Both the position numbers and the translations under genes were made by a program. From contig CAIYZW010000937.1 in the NCBI GenBank assembly GCA_903930725.1, positions 1 through 5,684 of the forward strand: DNA of 5,684 nucleotides. The letters run 5' to 3'. Every line of letters begins with the position of its first letter. Position 1 is the first letter of the stretch. Positions 1 to 5,485 of the stretch are shown one piece after another. Below the pieces are notes generated by a model. It made no database searches and was not told where the DNA came from. It saw only the letters and a list, made by a program, of their open reading frames with translations. Origin of the DNA: an uncultured Bacteroidota bacterium (GTDB lineage Bacteria; Bacteroidota; Bacteroidia; Bacteroidales; 4484-276).

Positions 1-939
1 GATGCAATGCGCGATATGTCGTTTACTTCGCGTGATACGGCCAACGCTGCCGACATTTTGCAGCGAATGATCAAGGACAAAGATTGTTCGATCTGGCTTA
101 CCCTTGCCGGCAGTACAAGCGCCGGTGGATGTATGCAGGTTTACGTGGATATGATTAAAAATAATATGATTGATTGCGTTGTTGCCACCGGTGCCGCCAT
201 CGTTGACATGGACTTTTTTGAGGCGCTTGGCTACAAACATTACAAAGGCTCACCCTGGATTGACGACAAACACCTGCGCTCGCAATACATTGATAGGATT
301 TACGACACTTTTATTGATGAAGAAGAGCTGCAGGTCTGCGACCAAACGGTTAAAATTATTGCCGACAGCCTCGAACCACGGCCATATTCGTCGCGTGAAT
401 TTATCTGGGAAATGGGACGTTATCTCACCAAACACAGTGTAAAAAAAGATTCGCTCATCCAGACAGCTTTTGAACACAATGTCCCGATTTTCTGTCCGGC
501 ATTTTCTGACAGCAGTGCCGGTTTCGGCCTTGTTGTTCACCAGGTTGAACGCCCCGACAAGCATGTTTCGATTGATTCGGTTAAAGATTTCAGAGAGTTG
601 ACCGATGTAAAAATAGCTGCCGGAACAACCGGGTTATTGATGATTGGCGGTGGTGTTCCTAAAAATTTTGCACAAGACACCGTTGTCTGTGCCGAAATTC
701 TTGGTCATGAAGTCGAGATGCACAAATACGCAATTCAGATTACCGTTGCCGATGTTCGCGATGGCGCCTGCTCAAGCTCAACTTTAAAAGAAGCCTCATC
801 CTGGGGCAAAGTTGATACCGCTTTTGAGCAAATGGTTTATGCCGAAGCAACCTCCGTTCTACCACTCATGATCAGCTACGCCTATCACCGTGGCGACTGG
901 AAAAACAGGATTAAGCGCGAGTGGGCGAAGTTGTTCTAA
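1..939 (+). CDS. Deoxyhypusine synthase-family enzyme (bacterial DHS-like / possible homospermidine synthase), 5' partial
   Basis: Enzymes of this family are NAD-dependent and transfer the aminobutyl group of spermidine through an imine on a lysine. Bacteria lack the eIF5A substrate, so bacterial members are expected to act on polyamines or unknown amines; the substrate here is inferred, not shown. Numbering from the ATG at base 7, I see the Rossmann-like LAGSTSAGG stretch (about 33-41), CPAFSD with D168, the glycine loop IGGGVPKN (213-220) and SSWGK with W266 and K268. K268 matches the catalytic lysine of human DHS (K329). The frame is open to base 1 with no stop, and relatives usually have some 30-40 residues before this point, so the true start probably lies left of the window and the ATG at 7 is internal. 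Three substrate-contact positions of human DHS differ (F173, N220, C255; see findings). A hairpin terminator follows the stop. The family call is firm; the reaction is not. Confidence 0.9.
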   Translation, partial: DAMRDMSFTSRDTANAADILQRMIKDKDCSIWLTLAGSTSAGGCMQVYVDMIKNNMIDCVVATGAAIVDMDFFEALGYKHYKGSPWIDDKHLRSQYIDRIYDTFIDEEELQVCDQTVKIIADSLEPRPYSSREFIWEMGRYLTKHSVKKDSLIQTAFEHNVPIFCPAFSDSSAGFGLVVHQVERPDKHVSIDSVKDFRELTDVKIAAGTTGLLMIGGGVPKNFAQDTVVCAEILGHEVEMHKYAIQITVADVRDGACSSSTLKEASSWGKVDTAFEQMVYAEATSVLPLMISYAYHRGDWKNRIKREWAKLF

Positions 940-941
940 GC

Positions 942-963
942 AGGGTTTCATAAAATCCTTTTT
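942..963 (+). terminator. Probable intrinsic terminator of the DHS-like gene
   Basis: Two bases after the TAA stop, AGGGTTT (942-948) and AAATCCT (953-959) can form a 7-bp stem with one G-U wobble and a CATA loop, followed directly by Ts to 963. The stem is short and the U tract modest, so it may be weak. Its position just behind the gene supports the call and suggests corA is transcribed separately. Confidence 0.55.
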
Positions 964-1111
964 GACTGTTTTAATTAATTGACATTTTGGCAATAAAGTA
1001 ATTTGTAGAACGTAATTTTACCCTTGTAGAATGATTACTTTTGTATCCTTCAAATAAAATAACTCACGGAATGTAGAAATCGGTTTTTATAACTGCTAAA
1101 ATTAAGGAACA
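964..1111 (+). promoter_or_regulatory. corA leader with candidate promoter and direct repeats
   Basis: This AT-rich, gene-free stretch must hold the corA promoter if the preceding terminator works. TACTTTTG at 1036-1043 matches the Bacteroidota -7 pattern TAnnTTTG, but no TTG lies about 20 bases upstream of it. An alternative pair is TTG at 979-981 with the one-base-short TAATTTG at 999-1005, 17 bases apart. TTGTAGAA occurs at 1003-1010 and again at 1024-1031, exactly 21 bases apart, and TGTAGAA recurs at 1072-1078. AAGGA at 1104-1108 is a possible ribosome binding site, but it leaves only three bases before the ATG. I see no known Mg2+ riboswitch; its absence cannot be proved by eye. Confidence 0.35.
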
Positions 1112-2023
1112 ATGATCGAGACCATTAAAATCGGGACCATCAGGTGGCATCATATCCTCGACCCAAAAGAAGACGATCTTCAATACCTGAAAGACACCTT
1201 TTACTTTCACCCACTCGACATTGAGGACTGCCGAAGCAAGCTAAACCAACGCCCCAAAATTGACGTTTACGACGATTATTATTTCATCATCCTCCACTTC
1301 CCAAAATTCGACCGGATCAATAAATTTCTGAAAACCAAAGAGGTAAAAATCTTCTGGGGCGAAGATTATGTGATAACCATCGGAAACACACATTGGGTAA
1401 TTCAGGATTTGTTCAACTTAGCACGCGAGCAGGCTGCCCGCAAAGAGGAATTCGAAATCGGAACGAGCGACGCCTTGCTTTATCACATCCTCGAACGGCT
1501 GATGACAGAAACAACAACACTCATCCGAAAAATTGGCAGCGATGTAGAATTCCTGAATCGCGACCTTTTCAATAAAAATTCGCAAAAAACCATTGAACGG
1601 ATTTCGGTAACCCGAAAAAATATCATACTCCTGAATACGATTTTCAGACCACAGCTTCCGCTTTTCCAAAAATTTGAAAGTGGTGCCATCGAAGGCTACG
1701 CCGAAAACATGGAAGATTATTGGGGTAATATCCTCGACTATTATCAGAAAATCTGGGATATGACCGAGGATTATGCCGAGTTGATCGAAGGCCTCTCAAA
1801 AACCTTCGATTCGTTGCAGGCCAACCGTACCAACGAGATCATCAAAATGCTGACACTCATTTCATCGTTTATTCTGCCACTTTCGTTTATTACCGGTCTT
1901 TACGGGATGAATGTCGTGCTTCCTTTTGGCGAACATCCGTTTGCCTTTTACGGCATTATTGGCTCCATGGTTTTATTGGTAGCCTTTATGTTTACTTATT
2001 TCAAGATTAAAAAATGGATGTGA
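1112..2023 (+). CDS. corA: CorA-family magnesium/divalent cation transporter
   Basis: CorA proteins are homopentameric inner-membrane channels that admit Mg2+ (some also Co2+ or Ni2+) and are gated by cytoplasmic metal binding. This 303-residue protein has the usual layout. A large soluble, charged N-terminal domain (about 1-160) leads into a long helical stalk rich in Asp/Glu (about 195-245). TM1 (about 246-264) ends in the signature YGMN (Y264, GMN 265-267). After a short external loop comes TM2 (about 276-298), then a basic KIKKWM tail. The stretch before GMN (NEIIKMLTLISS, then PLSFITGLYGMN) is typical of the family. The loop after GMN lacks the common MPEL motif but keeps one acidic residue, E274. 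Length is normal and the first ATG gives a full N-terminus. Zn2+-exporting relatives (ZntB) also carry GMN, so the transported ion and direction are not settled by sequence alone. Confidence 0.93.
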   Translation: MIETIKIGTIRWHHILDPKEDDLQYLKDTFYFHPLDIEDCRSKLNQRPKIDVYDDYYFIILHFPKFDRINKFLKTKEVKIFWGEDYVITIGNTHWVIQDLFNLAREQAARKEEFEIGTSDALLYHILERLMTETTTLIRKIGSDVEFLNRDLFNKNSQKTIERISVTRKNIILLNTIFRPQLPLFQKFESGAIEGYAENMEDYWGNILDYYQKIWDMTEDYAELIEGLSKTFDSLQANRTNEIIKMLTLISSFILPLSFITGLYGMNVVLPFGEHPFAFYGIIGSMVLLVAFMFTYFKIKKWM

Positions 2024-2086
2024 GAATCAGGGATTAGGCGTATGGCGCAAGGCATAAGTCAGGAGTGGGCAGTTGGCAGTCGCCAG
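2024..2086. repeat. Degenerate tandem array of nine 7-bp units
   Basis: Read in 7-base steps from the first base after the corA stop codon, nine consecutive units all end in G, and eight of the nine end in AG (the third ends in TG). The first base is G in units 1-5 and T in units 6-9. Examples are GCGCAAG (2045-2051), GCATAAG (2052-2058) and TTGGCAG (2073-2079). The middle four bases vary strongly. The period is lost on both sides: the seven bases before the array belong to the corA end, and the next unit (2087-2093) ends in AA. TGGC (2074-2077) and GCCA (2082-2085) can pair around AGTC as a small 4-bp hairpin. The array lies between convergent genes. I do not recognise it as a named element. 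Confidence 0.65.
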
Positions 2087-2129
2087 TCTCAAAACACAAA
2101 ATTCGAAAAACAAATAGGAGCAAGGTTGG

Positions 2130-2555
2130 TTATTTTTGGAAAACCATCAGATAATGCTGGATAAAAGCTTCGGTAAAAATGTCGCCTGATTTTACAAATC
2201 CCTGCCTTTCATAATATCGCACGGCATTGAGCTGGGAATGGAGATAGATTTTTTTATTTGATGGGATAACATCTTCAAGTATTTGTTTTAACAAAATGCT
2301 GCCTGTGCCTTGGTTTCTGAATTCTGGTAACAGCGCAAAACGCTCAAGTTTGATCCCTTTTTCTGTTTCTCTCCATCGTGCGGTTCCGACAGGTTTATCA
2401 TCGACAAAAATCAGATAAAACCGGCAAAATTCTTCGTTTTCTATTTCAAGCGTTGGGTCAACATTAAGTTCATCAATAAACACCTGTTGTCTGATATCCA
2501 GGGCTTTATTGTATAATGTTTTATTTGTTGATGTGAAAGACTTTATTTCGGTCAT
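2130..2555 (-). CDS. GNAT-family N-acetyltransferase (YjcF/ElaA-like)
   Basis: GNAT enzymes transfer an acetyl group from acetyl-CoA to an amine of a small molecule or protein. In this 141-residue protein, the IRQQVFIDELNVDP stretch (21-34) is typical of the small YjcF/ElaA-like branch. GTARWRE (57-63) is the central strand region. ERFALLPEFRNQGTG (71-85) is motif A, whose R80-N-Q-G-T-G loop binds the CoA pyrophosphate. LNAVRYYERQGF (109-120) is motif B, with the usual tyrosine pair and Gly-Phe turn. The substrate cannot be read from the sequence. The gene follows fabH in the same direction, but a strong terminator lies between them, ending only 16 bases before this ATG. No Shine-Dalgarno sequence and no clear promoter are visible upstream. 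It converges with corA. Confidence 0.9.
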   Translation of the reverse strand: MTEIKSFTSTNKTLYNKALDIRQQVFIDELNVDPTLEIENEEFCRFYLIFVDDKPVGTARWRETEKGIKLERFALLPEFRNQGTGSILLKQILEDVIPSNKKIYLHSQLNAVRYYERQGFVKSGDIFTEAFIQHYLMVFQK

Positions 2556-2559
2556 TTTT

Positions 2560-2598
2560 GTAAAAATTAAAAAAGCAACCCATTTTTCGGATTGCTTT
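2560..2598 (-). terminator. Intrinsic terminator after fabH
   Basis: On the minus strand, AAAGCAATCC (2598-2589) pairs with GGGTTGCTTT (2581-2572) in a 10-bp stem with one G-U wobble and a 7-base loop (GAAAAAT). A T-rich tract to about 2560 follows. The wobble becomes a C-A mismatch in plus-strand RNA, so the structure is better suited to minus-strand transcripts. It sits 20 bases behind the fabH stop and should end the DUF177-rpmF-plsX-fabH transcript. The tract runs almost into the GNAT start codon. Confidence 0.8.
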
Positions 2599-2618
2599 AA
2601 AATGAATTTTGAAATATT

Positions 2619-3626
2619 TTATTGGTGATTGCTACCGTCGTAAGCCCATTTCAGGTAGATCGAGCCCCAGGTAAATCCTCCGCCAAAGGCAGCAAGAATA
2701 ATTTTGTCGCCTTTTTTAAGCTGATTCTCCCATTCCCACAAGCAAAGCGGGATTGTGGCCGAAGTAGTGTTTCCGTATCTTTCGATATTTATCATAACCT
2801 GGCTTTTGTCAATTCCCATCCTGCGGGCAGTGGCTTCGATAATTCTCAGGTTGGCCTGATGAGGAACCAACCAGGCAACATCTTCTGATTCGAGGTGGTG
2901 TTTTTTCATCATCTCCACCGAAACATCGGCCATTTTGGAAACAGCAAATTTAAATACGGCCTGTCCTTCCTGGTAAATATAATGTTCGCGGGCATCAATG
3001 GTTTCATGCGAAGCTGGTTTGACTGAGCCGCCGGCTTTTTGATGAAGATGAATCCTGCCTACACCATCGGACTGGTGAATTGAATCAATAATTCCAACAT
3101 CTTCGGTAGTTGGTTCGAGGAGGATTGCGGCGCCTGCATCACCAAAAATAACACAGGTGGCACGGTCGGTGTAATCGGTAATTGACGACATTTTATCGGC
3201 GCCAACCATAATTACTTTTTTATATCCGCCTGATTCGATGAATTTTGCACAAGTTGTGAGGGCGTAAATCTGGCCGGAGCAGGCTGCGTTTATGTCGAAA
3301 TGAAATGCATTTTTAATTCCGACTTTGTCGGCGATAATGTTGGCGGTTGCCGGAAACTGCATGTCGGGGGTAACGGTAGCACAAATTAGTAAGTCAATTT
3401 CGTCGGGATGGGTGTTTGTTTTTTTAAGAAGTCCTTTTACAGCTTCAGCACCCATGTCGGATGTGCCTTTTCCTTTTTCTTTGAGGATGTGCCTTTCTTT
3501 TATTCCTGTTCGCGTAAGAATCCATTCATCAGAGGTTTCTACCATTTTGGCAAGCTCGTCGTTTGTTAAGATGTATTCTGGAACCCACGCGTGAATGCCT
3601 GTGATGGCAGCTCTTATTTTTGTCAT
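2619..3626 (-). CDS. fabH: 3-oxoacyl-ACP synthase III (beta-ketoacyl-ACP synthase III)
   Basis: FabH starts type II fatty acid synthesis in the cytoplasm by condensing a short acyl-CoA with malonyl-ACP. The 335-residue protein is full length for the family. The catalytic triad is visible: C116 in NAACSGQIYAL, H256 in VPHQANLRII and N286 in RYGNTTSATIP. The N-terminal ITGIHAWVPEYILTNDEL and SDEWILTRTGIKERH (32-46) stretches and the C-terminal AAFGGGFTWGS (312-322) are also typical. It lies 26 bases after plsX in the same operon and ends before a strong terminator. The ATG gives a normal N-terminus; no Shine-Dalgarno lies at a useful distance. The acyl-CoA preference (acetyl or branched) cannot be told from the sequence. 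Bacteroidota often carry further FabH copies, so this may not be the only one. Confidence 0.97.
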   Translation of the reverse strand: MTKIRAAITGIHAWVPEYILTNDELAKMVETSDEWILTRTGIKERHILKEKGKGTSDMGAEAVKGLLKKTNTHPDEIDLLICATVTPDMQFPATANIIADKVGIKNAFHFDINAACSGQIYALTTCAKFIESGGYKKVIMVGADKMSSITDYTDRATCVIFGDAGAAILLEPTTEDVGIIDSIHQSDGVGRIHLHQKAGGSVKPASHETIDAREHYIYQEGQAVFKFAVSKMADVSVEMMKKHHLESEDVAWLVPHQANLRIIEATARRMGIDKSQVMINIERYGNTTSATIPLCLWEWENQLKKGDKIILAAFGGGFTWGSIYLKWAYDGSNHQ

Positions 3627-3652
3627 ATTTTATGATTTAAATCCTACGAAAT

Positions 3653-4603
3653 TTAATGCATGTAAATATGTAACGCTTTTTTAATTTTTGAAGCCAGCCG
3701 GGCATCATAGATGTTTTTAGCAAGCAGGATCATATTTTTTGTTGCAACATCATTCGAAATCCCATGGCCGATAACAACAGCACCATTAACGCCTAAAATC
3801 GGACTACCGCCGTGGCGTTCATAGTTAAACCGCTCAAAGAAACTGTCGGTTAGTTTCCGCTTTTGAAGGATCCTGTAAATGGCTTCAGATTGCTTGATGA
3901 CAATATTACCGGTAAAACCATCACAAACAATAACATCTACTTTGGAGTTAAACAGATCGCGGCTTTCGATGTTTCCAAAGAAATTAAATTCCTTTGAGTC
4001 TTTCATCATCTGGTAAGCCGACTGGCTGGTAAGATTACCTTTTCCTTCTTCTTCGCCAATGTTTAAGAGGCCAACCCGTGGGTTTTTTATTTTCAAAACA
4101 TCACGGGCATAAATAGACCCGAGCACAGCAAACTGATTTAATACATCAGGTTTTGAATCGGGATTTGTGCCAATATCAAGGATAATGCCTTCGTTGCCAT
4201 TTTCCTGGGGCACCACAGCAAGCGTTGCCGGACGAATTACTCCGGGAATGCTGCCGATGCTGTACATGGCACCAACCACCATTGCGCCCGAATTTCCGGC
4301 ACTGGCAAATGCATTAATCTGCTTGGATTCAAGCATTTTAAATCCGACAAAAATGCTGGAATCCGGCATTGTTGAGATTGCCTTGAGTGGCTTATCGCCC
4401 ATCCCTATAACCTGGGAAGTATGAACAATCTGGAATTTTTCGGCAGCTATTTGATGATTTCCAAGCTGCTGGCGAATAATTTCTTCGTTGCCAATGAGAA
4501 CGATTTTGTCGTTTTCTGAAATTTCACTGAGGGCAAGTATTGCGCCAGCAATCGCTGCATCAGGCGCAAAATCACCACCCATAACATCCAATCCGATTTT
4601 CAT
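3653..4603 (-). CDS. plsX: Phosphate acyltransferase PlsX
   Basis: PlsX is a peripheral membrane enzyme that makes acyl-phosphate from acyl-ACP and phosphate. PlsY then uses acyl-phosphate for the first acylation of glycerol-3-phosphate in phospholipid synthesis. The 316-residue protein is of normal length, with the family landmarks in order: LDVMGGDFAPDA (5-16), ASAGNSGAMVVGA (100-112), LDIGTNPDSKPD (142-153), LLNIGEEEGKGN (179-190), CDGFTGN (227-233) and GGSPILGVNGAVVIGHG (265-281). It sits 42 bases after rpmF and 26 bases before fabH, the common rpmF-plsX-fabH order. The start is the first ATG giving the conserved MKIGLDVMGGD N-terminus. No Shine-Dalgarno is visible ahead of it, as is usual in Bacteroidota. 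Confidence 0.97.
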   Translation of the reverse strand: MKIGLDVMGGDFAPDAAIAGAILALSEISENDKIVLIGNEEIIRQQLGNHQIAAEKFQIVHTSQVIGMGDKPLKAISTMPDSSIFVGFKMLESKQINAFASAGNSGAMVVGAMYSIGSIPGVIRPATLAVVPQENGNEGIILDIGTNPDSKPDVLNQFAVLGSIYARDVLKIKNPRVGLLNIGEEEGKGNLTSQSAYQMMKDSKEFNFFGNIESRDLFNSKVDVIVCDGFTGNIVIKQSEAIYRILQKRKLTDSFFERFNYERHGGSPILGVNGAVVIGHGISNDVATKNMILLAKNIYDARLASKIKKALHIYMH

Positions 4604-4645
4604 CAGTTGCCGGTGTTAGAGGGATTCAGGAATTGGAAGACGAAC

Positions 4646-4837
4646 TTATTCGACTTCATTTTTCTGCATTACTACCTTGCCTTTGTAATACAAGCTGCCT
4701 TCTACCCAGTATGCTCTGTGGTAAACGTGTACGGTGCCTGTAACAGGGCATGTTGCTAATGTTGGTGCAACAGCTTTATAATGCGTTCTTCTTTTATCGC
4801 GTCTCGTGTTCGAGATCTTATGCTTCGGGTGTGCCAT
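4646..4837 (-). CDS. rpmF: 50S ribosomal protein L32 (bL32), cysteine-poor form
   Basis: bL32 is a small protein of the large ribosomal subunit. The 63-residue product begins MAHPKHKISNTRRDKRRTHY, the strongly basic rRNA-binding N-terminus of Bacteroidota bL32, followed by KAVAPTLATCPVTG (21-34) and YHRAYW...LYYKGKVV (39-56). Zinc-binding forms have four cysteines in two CxxC pairs. Here only C30 remains: T33 replaces its partner and the second pair lies within the AYWVEG region, which has no cysteine. Zinc binding is therefore unlikely. From memory, this form is common among flavobacteria and their relatives. The gene lies 21 bases after the DUF177 gene and 42 before plsX, so it is expressed in the same operon. 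Confidence 0.97.
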   Translation of the reverse strand: MAHPKHKISNTRRDKRRTHYKAVAPTLATCPVTGTVHVYHRAYWVEGSLYYKGKVVMQKNEVE

Positions 4838-4858
4838 TTAATCGTAAATTTATTGTTA

Positions 4859-5386
4859 TCAATTATTTAATAATTTTTTCAACTGTGCAAGTGCATCCCA
4901 TCTTGGGTCGGTTCCCTGCGGTTCGGGTTGAGTACCTAATTTCTCCAGCATTTCGGGGTCGCAGGTACTTTTCCCATCATCATCATCCGGATGAATTCTC
5001 TGAATGGGTAAATCCAGCATGATGTATTCGTAAATGAGCTGGCTAACGTTAAATTCATGCTCACTCTCGGGAATTATGAGAACATCATCCGATTCTTCGT
5101 CCCATTCTTCGCCAAGTTTTACATAAATTGTTTCATTTCCTTCTACAGGAAAATCAAACAAGCCAAGGCATCTGTCGCACGTTACTTCCACAGTTCCGCT
5201 GATGCTGAATTCGAAAATGAGCATCCTTTCCTGTTTAATCATACTAATGTCAACCGATACATTACCCTTTTTTATTTCAGAGTATTCGATACAATCAAAG
5301 AACTTTTCGCCTATAACGTATTCAAAATGATGATCCCCCAGTTTAAGGCCTCGAAAAGGGATTGCGAAGTTTTTCAAGTAATCCAC
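4859..5386 (-). CDS. DUF177 / YceD-family protein, GTG start
   Basis: YceD proteins are needed for normal 23S rRNA accumulation in E. coli and plants and are nearly always encoded next to rpmF, as here (21-base gap). The exact biochemical role is not established. The 175-residue protein shows VTCDRCLGLFDFPVEG (68-83) with the C70-x-x-C73 pair. An acidic middle (EEWDEESDDVLIIPESE, about 93-109) follows, then the Bacteroidota-type IHPDDDDGKSTCDPEM (131-146, C142) and the family's C-terminal DPRWDALAQLKKL (160-172). Cysteines C70, C73 and C142 with H132 could bind a metal; this is inference. The start must be GTG at 5386-5384: an in-frame TAG lies 15 bases upstream, there is no in-frame ATG between, and an AGGAGG (5400-5395) sits 8 bases before the GTG. 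Confidence 0.93.
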   Translation of the reverse strand: MDYLKNFAIPFRGLKLGDHHFEYVIGEKFFDCIEYSEIKKGNVSVDISMIKQERMLIFEFSISGTVEVTCDRCLGLFDFPVEGNETIYVKLGEEWDEESDDVLIIPESEHEFNVSQLIYEYIMLDLPIQRIHPDDDDGKSTCDPEMLEKLGTQPEPQGTDPRWDALAQLKKLLNN

Positions 5387-5400
5387 TTTACATTCCTCCT
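5384..5400 (-). promoter_or_regulatory. Perfect Shine-Dalgarno selecting a GTG start, with an ATG-TAA between
   Basis: On the minus strand, AGGAGG (5400-5395) is followed after 8 bases by GTG (5386-5384). A full consensus site is unusual in this phylum and it fixes the start of the DUF177 gene. Between them lies ATGTAA (5393-5388), a start codon directly followed by a stop. The ATG is only one base from AGGAGG, too close for normal initiation, so it is probably not used. Confidence 0.8.
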
Positions 5401-5413
5401 AAAAATTGGGCGG

Positions 5414-5444
5414 CAAAATTAGAAAATATTATTATTAATAACAA
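5414..5444 (-). promoter_or_regulatory. Bacteroidota-type promoter of the DUF177-rpmF-plsX-fabH operon
   Basis: On the minus strand, TAATTTTG (5421-5414) matches the Bacteroidota -7 element TAnnTTTG exactly. TTG (5444-5442) lies 20 bases upstream as the -33 element, within the usual spacing. Transcription would begin near 5407, giving a leader of roughly 20 bases that contains the AGGAGG site. The spacer is very AT-rich. No TAnnTTTG as good appears elsewhere upstream of the operon. Confidence 0.7.
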
Positions 5445-5461
5445 TGCTTTGCACTGTTATT
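5437..5461. promoter_or_regulatory. Palindrome over the -33 element: possible operator or terminator hairpin
   Basis: AATAACAATGC (5437-5447) and GCACTGTTATT (5451-5461) form an inverted repeat of 11 positions around TTT with a single mismatch, which becomes a G-U wobble in minus-strand RNA. It contains the TTG of the operon's -33 element (5444-5442). As DNA it could bind a dimeric repressor that blocks the promoter. As RNA it could end a minus-strand transcript arriving from the right, although what follows is only AT-rich and not a clean U tract. Confidence 0.45.
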
Positions 5462-5466
5462 TTTGG

Positions 5467-5485
5467 AAATCAATGAAAATCAATG
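5467..5485. repeat. Two direct 9-mers, one helical turn apart
   Basis: AAATCAATG occurs at 5467-5475 and 5477-5485, a period of 10 bases, about 60-78 bases upstream of the predicted operon start site. The spacing and position would suit an activator binding one face of the helix. In such AT-rich DNA, chance duplication is possible. Confidence 0.35.

Noticed and set aside
7..9. ATG at base 7 as the true start of the DHS-like gene
   Set aside because: The frame is open to the window edge, no leader can be seen, and family members normally have additional N-terminal residues before this point.
250..564. 104-residue minus-strand open frame inside the DHS-like gene
   Set aside because: It lies wholly within the conserved coding sequence on the other strand and shows no family motif or leader signals.
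2074..2085. TGGC-AGTC-GCCA hairpin as a corA terminator
   Set aside because: The stem is only 4 bp with no U tract after it on either strand; it is better seen as a by-product of the heptamer units.
4973..4988. CATCATCATCAT microsatellite-like run
   Set aside because: It encodes the four aspartates of the conserved HPDDDDG stretch of the DUF177 protein, so it is explained by coding, though it could slip.
5057..5422. 121-residue open frame on the plus strand across the DUF177 gene
   Set aside because: It is antisense to a well-supported conserved gene, its product is Phe/Ile-rich with no recognisable domain, and it arises from the reverse reading of acidic and hydrophobic codons.
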